A stretch of DNA of 64,000 nucleotides from NCBI RefSeq assembly GCF_001591265.1, contig NZ_BCUL01000008.1, positions 35,516 through 99,515 on the forward strand, read 5' to 3'. The notes under the pieces are model-generated. The model was not told where the DNA came from. It worked only from the letters and a program-made list of their open reading frames with translations, and ran no database searches. A program made the translations under genes and the position numbers. Within the stretch, counting starts at the first letter, position 1. Every line of letters starts with the position of its first letter. Source of the DNA: Moraxella atlantae NBRC 14588 (GTDB lineage: Bacteria > Pseudomonadota > Gammaproteobacteria > Pseudomonadales > Moraxellaceae). Below, in pieces: positions 18,647-28,222 of this stretch.

Positions 18647-19494
18647 TGACCGCCACATCAACTGACCAACAAACCCAAGCCGTCGAACGCGTCTGGCAAA
18701 AGGTACAATTGGCGCGTCATGCCAAACGTCCGTTGTTCTTGGATTATGCCGCTGCGTTGTTTGGTGAGTTTGATATCTTGCAAGGCGATCGCGTGTTTGG
18801 TGATGACAAGGCGATTTTGGGCGGGCTGGCAACGTTTGATGGGCAGGCGGTGATGTTGATTGGGCAACACCGTGGACGCAGCACGCGTGAGCGCATCGAG
18901 CACAATTTTGGTATGGCGCATCCTGAGGGCTACCGCAAGGTGGTGCGGCTTGTCAAACTTGCCGAACGTTTTGGCATTCCTGTGCTGACGTTTATTGACA
19001 CCCAAGGCGCGTACCCCGGTGTGGGTGCAGAGGAGCGCGGACAGGCGCAGGCGATTGCTGAGTGTTTGGCGGTGTTTTCGGCATTGAATGTGCCAACGAT
19101 CGCGACCATCATCGGTGAGGGCGGTTCGGGTGGTGCGTTGGCATTGGGCGTGGCTGACCGCGTCAATATGCTAGAAAATAGCATTTATTCGGTGATATCG
19201 CCTGAGGGCTGCGCATCGATTTTGTGGAAAACCGCTGAGCAAGCGCCCAAAGCCAGTGCTGCGCTCAAGCTTACCGCCGAGGATCTGGCAGGGTTTGGGT
19301 TGATTGATCATGTCATCCGTGAGGGGGCAGGGGCGCATATCGACAGCGCGGCGACCATCAGCGCGTTACACGAAGCATTACGCGCCCAACTTGATCATTT
19401 GCAAGCCATGCCAAACGCCGAACGTCTCAACCAGCGGTACGCCAAACTCATGATGTACAATTCAACCATCGAGCAAACACCAGCGTTGGCGTAA
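18646..19494 (+). CDS. accA: Acetyl-CoA carboxylase carboxyltransferase subunit alpha
   Basis: Protein of 282 residues, crotonase-like fold, half of the carboxyltransferase for malonyl-CoA synthesis. [15 protein letters not shown] forms the oxyanion hole, and [17 protein letters not shown] and [14 protein letters not shown] are conserved. It is about 35 residues shorter at the N-terminus than E. coli AccA. ATG at 18646 overlaps the ppx stop codon; a GTG one codon earlier is less likely. Confidence 0.93.
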   Translation: MTATSTDQQTQAVERVWQKVQLARHAKRPLFLDYAAALFGEFDILQGDRVFGDDKAILGGLATFDGQAVMLIGQHRGRSTRERIEHNFGMAHPEGYRKVVRLVKLAERFGIPVLTFIDTQGAYPGVGAEERGQAQAIAECLAVFSALNVPTIATIIGEGGSGGALALGVADRVNMLENSIYSVISPEGCASILWKTAEQAPKASAALKLTAEDLAGFGLIDHVIREGAGAHIDSAATISALHEALRAQLDHLQAMPNAERLNQRYAKLMMYNSTIEQTPALA

Positions 19495-19529
19495 ACGATT
19501 CTCAACCACTTGCCGTTTTTAAAAAAAAT

Positions 19530-20912
19530 TTGTCTGCGCCTACTCTACCGACCACCGAGCTTTGCCACACCGTTGCCGATAGCTACCACCATCAGCTGTT
19601 GCCGTTTTATGCCCAGTTTGACCAAGCGCTGCCGCCGTGTATTTATGTCGCTTGTAGCGGTGGGCGCGATTCGTTGGTATTGCTAGATAGTCTTTGCCAA
19701 TTAAGCCGTCAGCTTAATGTGCCGCTGCAAGTGTTGCACGTCAATCATCGCTTGCAAGTGATAAGTGATGACTGGCAACAGCAGGTTGAAGCGTTTTGTA
19801 TGGCGCGAGGGCTAGCGTGCGTTAGTTTGACGCTAGATTGGCAAGCCGACCGCGTTGGGCAAGTCGTTGGGCAAGTCAATGAGCAAACCGCCCGTCAAGC
19901 GCGTTATCAGGCATTGGCAAATTGGCTAGATACTCATCATACCGCTGCTGCGCCGCCTGTGTTGGTATTGGCGCACCATGCCGATGATCATGCCGAAACT
20001 TTTTTGCTCAATTTGTGCCAAGGTACGGGCTTACGCGGACTGGTGGGGATGCGCGCGGTGCGTGTGCAGCATGAATTTGGTCTGCCGCTGCTGTTGTGGC
20101 GACCGTTGCTTACCATCAGCCGTGCGACGATTAGTGCGTATGCTGATGCCAAGGCTCTGCCATACGTTGATGACCCGACCAATGTCGGTACGCACAACCG
20201 CCGCGCGTGGCTACGGGCGCAAGTATTGCCGCTGCTTAAAGCCGAATTTGGCGGATTGTTAGACAATATCACGCGCACCAGTGCCAACCTTGCCGACGCT
20301 GAATATATCGTCAATGCACAAGCTGAACAGGATTTGGCGGCGTGTTTGCTGACGGGTGATGCTGCGGATTGGACGCCGACCCAATCGCGGCTTGATATCG
20401 CGCAAGTTACGGTCTTGCCGTTACCACGGGTGCGCGCGCTGTTGCGCCTATGGCTTGCGTACGGTCAGCCATACGCACCGCCGCAGCAGGTCATTACGCA
20501 AATCATCGCACTACTTGGGCTCGCCGAGCAATCACCGTTATCCGTACAAAGCCAAATTCATTGGCAAGGCGTGACTGTGCGGCGTTATCAGATGACCTTA
20601 TATCGGCTTGATGCTCATTACGCCAGTGAGCACGCGCATTGGGCAGATAGCACACGGGTGCAAGCAGCGGTGGCGGCAATGTTGGCGACGCTTACCCCCA
20701 AGCCCGATTTTTATCCCATGTTTAGCTTACGCCGTCCACACGCAGGCGAGCGTTTTCGCCGTCAAGGCAAAAGCTTTCATGAACCTTTAAAAAAACTTTG
20801 CCAACGCCTTGCTATTGCCAGTTGGCAGCGTGATTTGCTGTGGGTGATAGAACATGATGGGCAGGCGCGCGCATTGTGGCTGCCGCAGCGTCTGATCTGG
20901 CTAGCGGCTTGA
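19530..20912 (+). CDS. tilS: tRNA(Ile)-lysidine synthetase
   Basis: Protein of 460 residues that converts C34 of tRNA-Ile(CAU) to lysidine so that it reads AUA. The PP-loop VACSGGRDSLVLL, LHVNHRLQ, LAHHADDHAETFLLNLCQGTGLRGL and the WRPLL segment are all present. The C-terminal TilS domain spans about residues 370-460. The start is TTG at 19530, 35 bases after accA. The order accA-tilS matches other gammaproteobacteria. Confidence 0.92.
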   Translation: MSAPTLPTTELCHTVADSYHHQLLPFYAQFDQALPPCIYVACSGGRDSLVLLDSLCQLSRQLNVPLQVLHVNHRLQVISDDWQQQVEAFCMARGLACVSLTLDWQADRVGQVVGQVNEQTARQARYQALANWLDTHHTAAAPPVLVLAHHADDHAETFLLNLCQGTGLRGLVGMRAVRVQHEFGLPLLLWRPLLTISRATISAYADAKALPYVDDPTNVGTHNRRAWLRAQVLPLLKAEFGGLLDNITRTSANLADAEYIVNAQAEQDLAACLLTGDAADWTPTQSRLDIAQVTVLPLPRVRALLRLWLAYGQPYAPPQQVITQIIALLGLAEQSPLSVQSQIHWQGVTVRRYQMTLYRLDAHYASEHAHWADSTRVQAAVAAMLATLTPKPDFYPMFSLRRPHAGERFRRQGKSFHEPLKKLCQRLAIASWQRDLLWVIEHDGQARALWLPQRLIWLAA

Positions 20913-21064
20913 TTTTTAGCCAGATTTGCTGCTTGAAAAACGGTATTTTTTGCCCAAATTGTGCTACACTTGCCCGATGTTGTGGGGCACGCGTAGGCAG
21001 ATAATGGCTGATGCGGTTGCCCAGTTTTTGATGATGTGACACGTTTTAAGAGGTGCACCCACCG

Positions 21065-21967
21065 ATGGCACAACCGATTTTGCCCGCAGCGATTGCGTTT
21101 TTGGGCGGAGGTAATATGGCGCAGGCGTTGATCAGCGGACTGCTTGCCCAAGGTCACCCTGCTGACCGTTTGCACGTTGCCGATACGGACACCGCGAAGC
21201 TTGCTGATTTGGCAGCGCAAGGCGTGCGGATCTATGATGCCAGCGTAGGGCAAACGCCTGAGGCAATTCGTGCTGCCGAGGTTGTAGTACTGGCGGTCAA
21301 GCCGCAAGTGCTGCAAGCCGTGCTGACACCGCTGCAAGGCGTGTGGGATAGGCAGTTGGTGATTTCGATTGTCGCAGGTATTGCACTTGCCACGCTCAAA
21401 GACTGGCTAGCCGCTTCTTTGGCGGTGGTGCGCGCGATGCCTAACACGCCTGCGATGATTCAGCAAGGCGCGACCGCCCTGTACGCCGATGTCGAGGTGA
21501 GCACCGATCAACGCACTCTTGCCGAACAGCTGTTGTCAGCCGTTGGGTTGGTGCGCTGGTTGGATGATGAAACGCTGCTAGATGCTGCCACGGCAATTTC
21601 AGGTTCTGCGCCTGCGTATGTGTTTTATTTGCTTGAGCATATGATTGCCACAGGCGAGACAATGGGGCTAAATACCGCCGATGCTACCGCGCTTGCCTTA
21701 CAAACTGCGGTGGGTGCGGCGCAAATGGCAGCCCAAAGCCACCGCCAAGGTACTGATACACCAACGACCTTACGCCAAAAAGTCACCTCACCCAATGGCA
21801 CCACCCAAGCGGCGATTGCAGCATTGGATGCGGCAGACGTTGGGCAAGCCATTGCACAAGCCATGCACGCCTGTGCCACGCGTTCGCGACAAATCAGCCA
21901 AGAATTTGGTGCAACACCACCCACCGCCGTGCAAACCACGGGTAAACCAACAGGCAAGCCACAATGA
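21065..21967 (+). CDS. proC: Pyrroline-5-carboxylate reductase
   Basis: Protein of 300 residues that makes proline from P5C with NAD(P)H. The Rossmann motif FLGGGNMAQALISGL is near the N-terminus. VRAMPNTPAMIQQGATALYA and the C-terminal signature VTSPNGTTQAAI are intact. ATG at 21065 follows AAGAGGTG; a GTG at 21053 is part of that ribosome site. The stop overlaps the yggT start by four bases (ATGA). Confidence 0.94.
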   Translation: MAQPILPAAIAFLGGGNMAQALISGLLAQGHPADRLHVADTDTAKLADLAAQGVRIYDASVGQTPEAIRAAEVVVLAVKPQVLQAVLTPLQGVWDRQLVISIVAGIALATLKDWLAASLAVVRAMPNTPAMIQQGATALYADVEVSTDQRTLAEQLLSAVGLVRWLDDETLLDAATAISGSAPAYVFYLLEHMIATGETMGLNTADATALALQTAVGAAQMAAQSHRQGTDTPTTLRQKVTSPNGTTQAAIAALDAADVGQAIAQAMHACATRSRQISQEFGATPPTAVQTTGKPTGKPQ

Positions 21968-22599
21968 CCAGTATCATCGCAGGGTTATTTGACATCGTTG
22001 TAGGCAGCGTCATGCTGCTTTTGTTCGTGCGCTTTATGCTGCAATTTGCCGAAGTTGAGACCAAACAGCCGTTCGCCCGTGTGATTTATCGGATTACACA
22101 CGTAGTGGACGTGTTTGGGCGGATTTTTCCGACGTGGTTGGATGGCAAAATCAATACCGCCGCGCTGGCGTTGATGGCATTGCTGCGCCTGATTTATATT
22201 TGGGGTGTGCTACAAATGCTTAATTTGGACAGCCAGTATATTGGCTGGTTTCAGATGAATGACTTTAATCTAAAAATGGTTGAGCATTTACACCGCTATT
22301 TTTCGCCATTTATGCTGGTGTTTGTTACTTTGATGACGCTGGTGCTGGATTTTTTGCGCATGTGCCGCTATTTGATTATCGCGTCATTTTTGGTCAGTTG
22401 GGTGGTGTTTTTTAGCAATAAAATGCCACCAGCGTTTACCATGATCGAGCAGCTGAGCCAGCCGATCATCGCGCCGTTTCGTAAGCTGCTGCCCGCTACA
22501 GGCATGTTGGATTTTGCACCGATGATTGGCTTTTTTGCCATCACGTTGTTGGAACTGGTCGTGCAAACCATGGCGGTATATTTGCTGACTTTGACTTAA
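21964..22599 (+). CDS. yggT: YggT family membrane protein
   Basis: Protein of 211 residues with two YggT repeats, each of two hydrophobic helices (GLFDIVVGSVMLLLFVRFML near the start). The family is found with proC in many bacteria and is linked to osmotic or cell-division functions, but the activity is not defined. It overlaps proC by four bases, so the two are coupled. Confidence 0.85.
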   Translation: MTSIIAGLFDIVVGSVMLLLFVRFMLQFAEVETKQPFARVIYRITHVVDVFGRIFPTWLDGKINTAALALMALLRLIYIWGVLQMLNLDSQYIGWFQMNDFNLKMVEHLHRYFSPFMLVFVTLMTLVLDFLRMCRYLIIASFLVSWVVFFSNKMPPAFTMIEQLSQPIIAPFRKLLPATGMLDFAPMIGFFAITLLELVVQTMAVYLLTLT

Positions 22600-22670
22600 A
22601 AATATAGCTAAGTGGTTAAAAATTTTAACTAAAAATATTAGTTAAAATTATGGGTAAAAATACGGACAAA

Positions 22671-23474
22671 TCAGCCGCGCTGCAACACCACTTCAAGGAC
22701 AAACTTGGTACCAAGAAACGCGATTGCCAACAATGCCACGCCGTACAGGGTCATATTCGCCGCGCGCCCCCCACGCCAGCCATAGCGCCAATGCCCAATC
22801 AGCAACGCGCCAAATACCAACCACGACAACACGCTAAACACCGTTTTGTGGGTCAAATGCTGCGCCAATAAATTGGTCGTATCAGCAAACCCAAGCCCCA
22901 GCGCAACCGTCAGCAGCACAAAACCTGCGCCAATCATATCAAACAACAACGCTTCCATGCTTTGTAGTGCAGGCAGGCGATTGACCCACAGCGGATGCTC
23001 ACGCACGCGCTTAAGTTCAGCAATTTGTAAGCGAAGCACCACCGCTTGCACCGCCGCCATCACAAGTAGGCAATACGCCGCAATCGAAGCCACGATATGC
23101 GCTTGCAACATCGGTGAGAGTTGATAAATCGCATGATACGGCGCATCGGCAAGATAGCCCACCATCGCCCCACCCAGTGCCAGCGGCAACGCCAGTACGC
23201 CAAGCGCGACAATCGGACGCAGCAGACAAAAACCAACATAAAACAGCAGCACCAACCACGAGGTCAGCGACAGCACATTATATAGGTTAAAATTTAAGCC
23301 AAACGGCGTGGCGATTTTGGGATACAGCACCGCGGCGTGTGCCACCAAACCCACCACCGTCAGTCCCAGCACCAGCTTTTTTGACAGCAGTTGCCCGCGC
23401 AATAAGCCTTTGACGATATAGCCCATCGCCAAGCCATAGCACACCAAGCACACCCACCACACCGCTGTCATCAT
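22671..23474 (-). CDS. ypjD: CcsA/YpjD-like cytochrome c assembly family membrane protein
   Basis: Inner-membrane protein of 267 residues with about eight helices, related to CcsA/HemX. The conserved block around VLSWLVFGALLIGHWRYGWRG is in the C-terminal half. In E. coli ypjD (corE) lies divergent to ffh, exactly as here. Its role is unproven; links to cobalt tolerance or cytochrome assembly have been proposed for relatives. Confidence 0.8.
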   Translation of the reverse strand: MMTAVWWVCLVCYGLAMGYIVKGLLRGQLLSKKLVLGLTVVGLVAHAAVLYPKIATPFGLNFNLYNVLSLTSWLVLLFYVGFCLLRPIVALGVLALPLALGGAMVGYLADAPYHAIYQLSPMLQAHIVASIAAYCLLVMAAVQAVVLRLQIAELKRVREHPLWVNRLPALQSMEALLFDMIGAGFVLLTVALGLGFADTTNLLAQHLTHKTVFSVLSWLVFGALLIGHWRYGWRGGRAANMTLYGVALLAIAFLGTKFVLEVVLQRG

Positions 23475-23757
23475 GATTACAACCTGACTTTGCCAAATCT
23501 TGATCGTTCACTGTCGGCACAGCGTTACGCAACACGCAGGGCAGATTGGCTTACCCACCGCCATTGAAAACGCCGCGCAAAGTCCTATTTTAACAGCAAA
23601 TCATTAGCAGTTTTGGCATTTTTGTCATAAAATAGCAAAATATTACTGCTTATATTCAGCGCGGATTGGTAAAATTTTGCCAAGCGTTTGACAAAAAAAT
23701 TTTAAGGGTGTTGTCAGCCAATGCTGATTTACACACCGCAATCAGTTAGGACGTGTT

Positions 23758-25272
23758 ATGTTTGAGACGCTCACCGAACGCCTATCCACCAGCCTACGCA
23801 ACATCTCAGGCACGGGGCAACTGACCGAAGACAACATCAAAGACACCTTGCGTGAGGTGCGTATGGCGTTATTAGAGGCGGATGTTGCCTTGCCCGTCAC
23901 GCGTGATTTTGTCGCCCGTGTCAAGGAAAAAGCATTGGGGCAGGCGGTGCTCAAAGAGCTTGCCCCAGGGCAGGCGTTTGTCAAAATCGTCTACGACGAG
24001 CTCACCGACATGATGGGCAGCGCCAACCAAAGCCTTGAGATGACAGGCAAGCCACCAGTTGTCTATTTGTTGGCAGGCTTGCAAGGTGCAGGTAAAACCA
24101 CCACCGCAGGCAAGTTAGCCAAGCTTTTGCAAACCAAACACAAGAAAAAAGTCATGTTGGTGTCAGCAGACGTGTATCGCCCTGCTGCCATCAAGCAGCT
24201 TGAGCAAGTCGCCAGTCAAGTCGGCGCAAGCTTTGTACCCTCTGATGCCAGCGAAGACCCGATTACCATTGCCAAGCGTGCCATCGAGCAAGCAAAAATC
24301 CAGTACCAAGACATTCTCATCATCGACACGGCAGGGCGGTTACACATCGATGACACGATGATGGACGAAATCAAAGCCCTAACTGCCGCCGTCAATCCAT
24401 CTGAGACACTGTTTGTTGTCGATGCCATGACAGGGCAGGACGCCGCCAACACCGCCAAAGCCTTCAACGATGCCTTGCCGCTGACGGGCGTGATTTTGAC
24501 CAAAACTGACGGCGATGCGCGCGGTGGGGCAGCATTGTCCGTGCGTGCCATCACAGGCAAACCGATTAAGTTTTTGGGACGTGGAGAAAAGCTGGACGCG
24601 CTTGAGCCCTTTCATCCTGAGCGTATCGCGCAGCGTATCTTGGGCATGGGCGATGTGCTGTCGTTGGTTGAAGAGGTTGAGCAAAAAATTGACCGCGAAA
24701 AAGCCGAAAAAATGGCGCAAAAAATCCAAAAAGGCGGTGAATTTGACCTTGAGGATTTACTGACCCAATTTCAGCAAATGCGTAATTTGGGCGGCATGGC
24801 AGGCTTTTTGGACAAAATGCCAGGCATGAGCAACGCTGAGGTACAAAAGGCAATCGAAGAATCACGCCCCGAAGACAAAATCAAAGAAATGGAAGCGCTG
24901 ATTCACTCAATGACCCCGTATGAACGGCGCAACCCTGACAAAATCAACCCCAGCCGCAAACGCCGTATCGCCGCAGGTGCAGGCAAAGAGGTGCAGCACG
25001 TCAATCAACTGCTCAAACAGCATAAGCAGATGGCAAAAATGATGAAAATGCTGGCAGACCCAAGCGGCATCGAGCGCATGATGAAAGCCGTACAAGGGCT
25101 TGCCAAAGGCATGGGCAGCGGCGGACCATTGTTTGGCGGCAACCAACAAGCTGCCGATGGCAGCGCGGTGCAAATGCCAACCATGCCCAACGCAGGTGTT
25201 AATTTGGGCAATGGTAGCACGCCAAACTTGCCCAATAGCCCCAACAAACCGCGCTTTAAAACACGGTTTTAA
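23758..25272 (+). CDS. ffh: Signal recognition particle GTPase Ffh
   Basis: Protein of 504 residues that binds signal sequences and 4.5S RNA. The N domain (residues 1-90), G domain (GLQGAGKTTTAGKLAKLL, DTAGRLHIDDTMMDE, TKTDGDARGGAAL) and Met-rich M domain (LLKQHKQMAKMMKMLADPSG) are all present. The tail after residue 440 is a long Gly/Asn/Pro-rich extension longer than in E. coli (453 residues). It is divergent from ypjD across 283 bases. Confidence 0.96.
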   Translation: MFETLTERLSTSLRNISGTGQLTEDNIKDTLREVRMALLEADVALPVTRDFVARVKEKALGQAVLKELAPGQAFVKIVYDELTDMMGSANQSLEMTGKPPVVYLLAGLQGAGKTTTAGKLAKLLQTKHKKKVMLVSADVYRPAAIKQLEQVASQVGASFVPSDASEDPITIAKRAIEQAKIQYQDILIIDTAGRLHIDDTMMDEIKALTAAVNPSETLFVVDAMTGQDAANTAKAFNDALPLTGVILTKTDGDARGGAALSVRAITGKPIKFLGRGEKLDALEPFHPERIAQRILGMGDVLSLVEEVEQKIDREKAEKMAQKIQKGGEFDLEDLLTQFQQMRNLGGMAGFLDKMPGMSNAEVQKAIEESRPEDKIKEMEALIHSMTPYERRNPDKINPSRKRRIAAGAGKEVQHVNQLLKQHKQMAKMMKMLADPSGIERMMKAVQGLAKGMGSGGPLFGGNQQAADGSAVQMPTMPNAGVNLGNGSTPNLPNSPNKPRFKTRF

Positions 25273-25417
25273 GCCGTTAAAACCGTGAAACAAGCCATCA
25301 GTTGGGCAATAAAAGCCCAATAGTTGGTGCTAAATGATAGGGTGTATTGAGCCAAAAGGTTGGTTGCCAAGCAGCTGACCTTTTGGCGACACAGCCCCTT
25401 GAGCGATAGGAGTGTGC

Positions 25418-26227
25418 GTGACCAAACCTTTTTTAAAATGGGCAGGGGGCAAAGCCAAACTTGTGCCATTTATTGAGGCAAATCTGCCCAGCCATAAACG
25501 TCAGCGTTTGATAGAACCCTTTTGTGGTAGCGGTGCGATGAGTTTTGGCATTGATTTTGACAGTTATTTACTGGCTGACACCAATGCCGATCTTATCAAT
25601 CTGTTTGCCACGTTAAAACACGAAAAACAAGCCTTCATCGATTATGCGCAATCGTTTTTTGTTGATGATAACAACCAAGCCGCGCGATTTTACGCACTAA
25701 GAGAACAGTTTAATCAATCCAGCGACATAGTAGAACGATCAGCGTTATTCATCTACCTAAACCGCCATGCGTACAACGGCTTATGCCGCTACAATCGTAA
25801 CGGCATTTTCAATGTGCCGTTTGGCCGATACAAAACGGTTTATTTCCCAGAAGCTGAAATGCAAAATTTCATTGCCAAATCCAGTCGGATTGAATTGTTG
25901 CATGGAGATTTTGCAACCACCTTTGGCAAGATTGAACGCCAAGATTTGGTGTATTGTGACCCACCTTATATACCTTTGAGTCAAACCGCGTCATTTACAG
26001 CGTATTCAAAAGACGGTTTTGGCTACCACGATCAAGCGCGTTTAGCCCAGCTGGCAAACCAGATGGCAAGCAACACCGAAGGCATTTTGATATCAAACCA
26101 CGACACCGATTTAACCAGAACGCTTTATCAAGGGGCGGATATCAAAACCATAGCTGTTCAGCGCAATATATCTTCAAAAGGCAACGGGCGCACCAAAGCC
26201 AAAGAAATTTTGGCGATTTTTAAATGA
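25418..26227 (+). CDS. DNA adenine methyltransferase, Dam/MboI class (GATC-type)
   Basis: Protein of about 269 residues, N6-adenine methylase of the alpha (D12) class. FLKWAGGKAKLVPFI and EPFCGSGAMSFG form the AdoMet-binding motifs and VYCDPPYIPLS is the DPPY catalytic motif. GTG at 25418 is preferred because GGAG lies five bases before it; GTG at 25412 is the alternative. It is 13 bases upstream of a MutH/Sau3AI-like nuclease, so this is a type II modification enzyme rather than a housekeeping Dam. The GATC specificity is inferred from both families. Confidence 0.85.
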   Translation: MTKPFLKWAGGKAKLVPFIEANLPSHKRQRLIEPFCGSGAMSFGIDFDSYLLADTNADLINLFATLKHEKQAFIDYAQSFFVDDNNQAARFYALREQFNQSSDIVERSALFIYLNRHAYNGLCRYNRNGIFNVPFGRYKTVYFPEAEMQNFIAKSSRIELLHGDFATTFGKIERQDLVYCDPPYIPLSQTASFTAYSKDGFGYHDQARLAQLANQMASNTEGILISNHDTDLTRTLYQGADIKTIAVQRNISSKGNGRTKAKEILAIFK

Positions 26228-26240
26228 CTTTCAGGTAATC

Positions 26241-26861
26241 ATGGAACGCAAAGAAGCTATTGAAAAAATGCAGGCGTTGAAAGGTAAAAACCTACATGAG
26301 CTTGCATTAGAATACAATGTAACGGTATTAAGCCCACTTGGCAAAGTAAACAAAGGTTGGGCAGGTCATGTAATAGAACGATTTTTAGAACTGCCTCTAA
26401 ATTCGGCACAATCACCAAATTTTGGATCATGGGAATTAAAATCAATCCCCATCAAGACTTTAAAAAATGGTAGATTGGCGTTCAAAGAAACTATGGCAAT
26501 CACCATGATAGACCCCGTCAATGTTTGCCAAAAAGAATTTGAAGACAGCCATGTACTGGCCAAGCTTAGAAAAGCTGTGGTTGTCGCTAGAACCGTTGGC
26601 TCACATTATAGTGACGCTAGTTTTGTTTATGATATTGTGGAATTTGACCTTGATGAAGGAACGCCGTTGTATGAAGCGGTTAAGGCTGATTATGACACCG
26701 TAAGAAGTGCCCTGCTTGATCCGCAAAGAGGTTTTAACTCACTTACTGGTAGTATGGGCGTGTATATTCAGCCGCGCACCAAAGGCGCTGGGCATGGCTC
26801 AACTTCAAGGGCGTTTTATGCCAGACCGTTATTTTTATCACAATTTATTAAACTCAATTAA
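26241..26861 (+). CDS. MutH/Sau3AI-like type II restriction endonuclease
   Basis: Protein of 206 residues. KGWAGHVIERFLELPLNS and SWELKSIPIKTL match the MutH core: Glu46, Glu65 and Lys67 align with MutH E56, E77 and K79. The position matching catalytic D70 appears to be Asn60 (SPNFGSWELK), with two fewer residues before the ELK motif. Either the subfamily uses another acid or the enzyme is weakened. MutH-fold nucleases cut next to GATC. It is paired with the upstream Dam-like methylase and both are flanked by core genes, as in an acquired restriction-modification cassette. Confidence 0.75.
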   Translation: MERKEAIEKMQALKGKNLHELALEYNVTVLSPLGKVNKGWAGHVIERFLELPLNSAQSPNFGSWELKSIPIKTLKNGRLAFKETMAITMIDPVNVCQKEFEDSHVLAKLRKAVVVARTVGSHYSDASFVYDIVEFDLDEGTPLYEAVKADYDTVRSALLDPQRGFNSLTGSMGVYIQPRTKGAGHGSTSRAFYARPLFLSQFIKLN

Positions 26862-27052
26862 AAATAAAATACCGATTGTTAGGAAAATGTTTTCAATGCC
26901 GCCGATTATATGCCATTTTTGACTAAATAAAGCCTATCTTATAACAAGACAGCCTAATACGATTTGACTATGATGATGCAATCATGGGTATCTTGATCAG
27001 CCATGATGGTAACATTATTTGCTCAAAATTTGCTCAAAAGGAATTCGGCTGT

Positions 27053-28201
27053 ATGCGCTCACACCCTGTTAGTTTACGTTCAATTTTTTCAACCACCTTG
27101 ACAAAACCGCTGCTTGGCTTGACGGCACTAAGCCTTGGCGCATTGGCTTTGACAGGCTGCCCACGCGCGCCCACCCAACGCGCTGCTGACAATGCGGCGA
27201 CTCAGACCGCCAGTCAGACTGCCACCAGTGACACCACCACCGCATCAACCAACCCCAATGAAATCCTCAACGTTTCTTATGATGTGTCACGCGATTTGTA
27301 TAAAAAATATAACGACTGGTTTAGCCAACAATACAAAACCCAACACAGCACCGCGATTAGTATCAAGCAGTCACATGGTGGCTCAAGTAAGCAAGCACTT
27401 AGTGTCGCCAATGGCTTGCCTGCTGATGTGGTGACGATGAACCAAGGCTCAGACATCGCCATGTTGGTCAAAAAAGGCCTGATTGACCCAAATTGGCAAG
27501 CCGCACTGCCCAACCAAGCCGTGCCATACACCACCACGATGGTGCTATTGGTGCGCAAGGATAACCCCAAGCACATCAAAGACTGGGACGACTTGGCGCG
27601 CGATGGCGTAAGCGTGGTCATCGCCAACCCAAAAACCAGCGGCACTGCGCGGTATGGTGTGTTAGCCGCCTACGGTTACGCGCTCAAACACGGCGATGAA
27701 ACAGCCGCCCAACGTACCTTGCAGCAAATTTTGTCACACGTGGCGACCTATGACAGCGGTGCGCGCGCCGCAACGACGACCTTTGCCCAGCGGCAAATCG
27801 GTGATGTGCTAATTACCACCGAAAACGAAGCGCATATCAGCCAACAGCAGTTTGCCAACGATGGCTTACAAATCGTGTACCCCAGCTATTCGGTACGGAT
27901 CAACAACCCTGTCGCCGTCGTCACCGCAGTGACTGACAAGCGCGGTACCACCCAACTGGCGCATGATTATTTGGCTGGACTGTGGAGCAAACCTGCTCAA
28001 ACGCTGATGGCAGAGGAATACCTCCGCCCCGTCGATGCTGAGGTATTGGCAAAATTCCGTGACCGCTTCCCCGATATTGCCACGTTCGATGCCAATGAAA
28101 CCTTTGGCGATTGGGACACCATCATGGATAAATACTTCAAAGATGGCGCATTATTTGACCAACTTGCCAATCCTGCTAGTCTTGCCAGTGCGACAAAATA
28201 A
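27053..28201 (+). CDS. sbp: Sulfate/thiosulfate ABC transporter substrate-binding lipoprotein (Sbp/CysP)
   Basis: Protein of 382 residues. The leader ending ALALTGC is a lipobox; a Ala/Thr/Gln-rich linker precedes the binding domain. NVSYDVSRDLYKKYN, SHGGSSKQA and PKTSGTARYGVLAAYGYA are the sulfate-binding signatures. E. coli Sbp and CysP are soluble periplasmic proteins, so the lipid anchor differs. No cysT/W/A genes are next to it, so the permease must be encoded elsewhere. ATG at 27053 follows AAAAGGAA. Confidence 0.88.
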   Translation: MRSHPVSLRSIFSTTLTKPLLGLTALSLGALALTGCPRAPTQRAADNAATQTASQTATSDTTTASTNPNEILNVSYDVSRDLYKKYNDWFSQQYKTQHSTAISIKQSHGGSSKQALSVANGLPADVVTMNQGSDIAMLVKKGLIDPNWQAALPNQAVPYTTTMVLLVRKDNPKHIKDWDDLARDGVSVVIANPKTSGTARYGVLAAYGYALKHGDETAAQRTLQQILSHVATYDSGARAATTTFAQRQIGDVLITTENEAHISQQQFANDGLQIVYPSYSVRINNPVAVVTAVTDKRGTTQLAHDYLAGLWSKPAQTLMAEEYLRPVDAEVLAKFRDRFPDIATFDANETFGDWDTIMDKYFKDGALFDQLANPASLASATK

Positions 28202-28222
28202 CACCTTTAACCATGCCACGAT

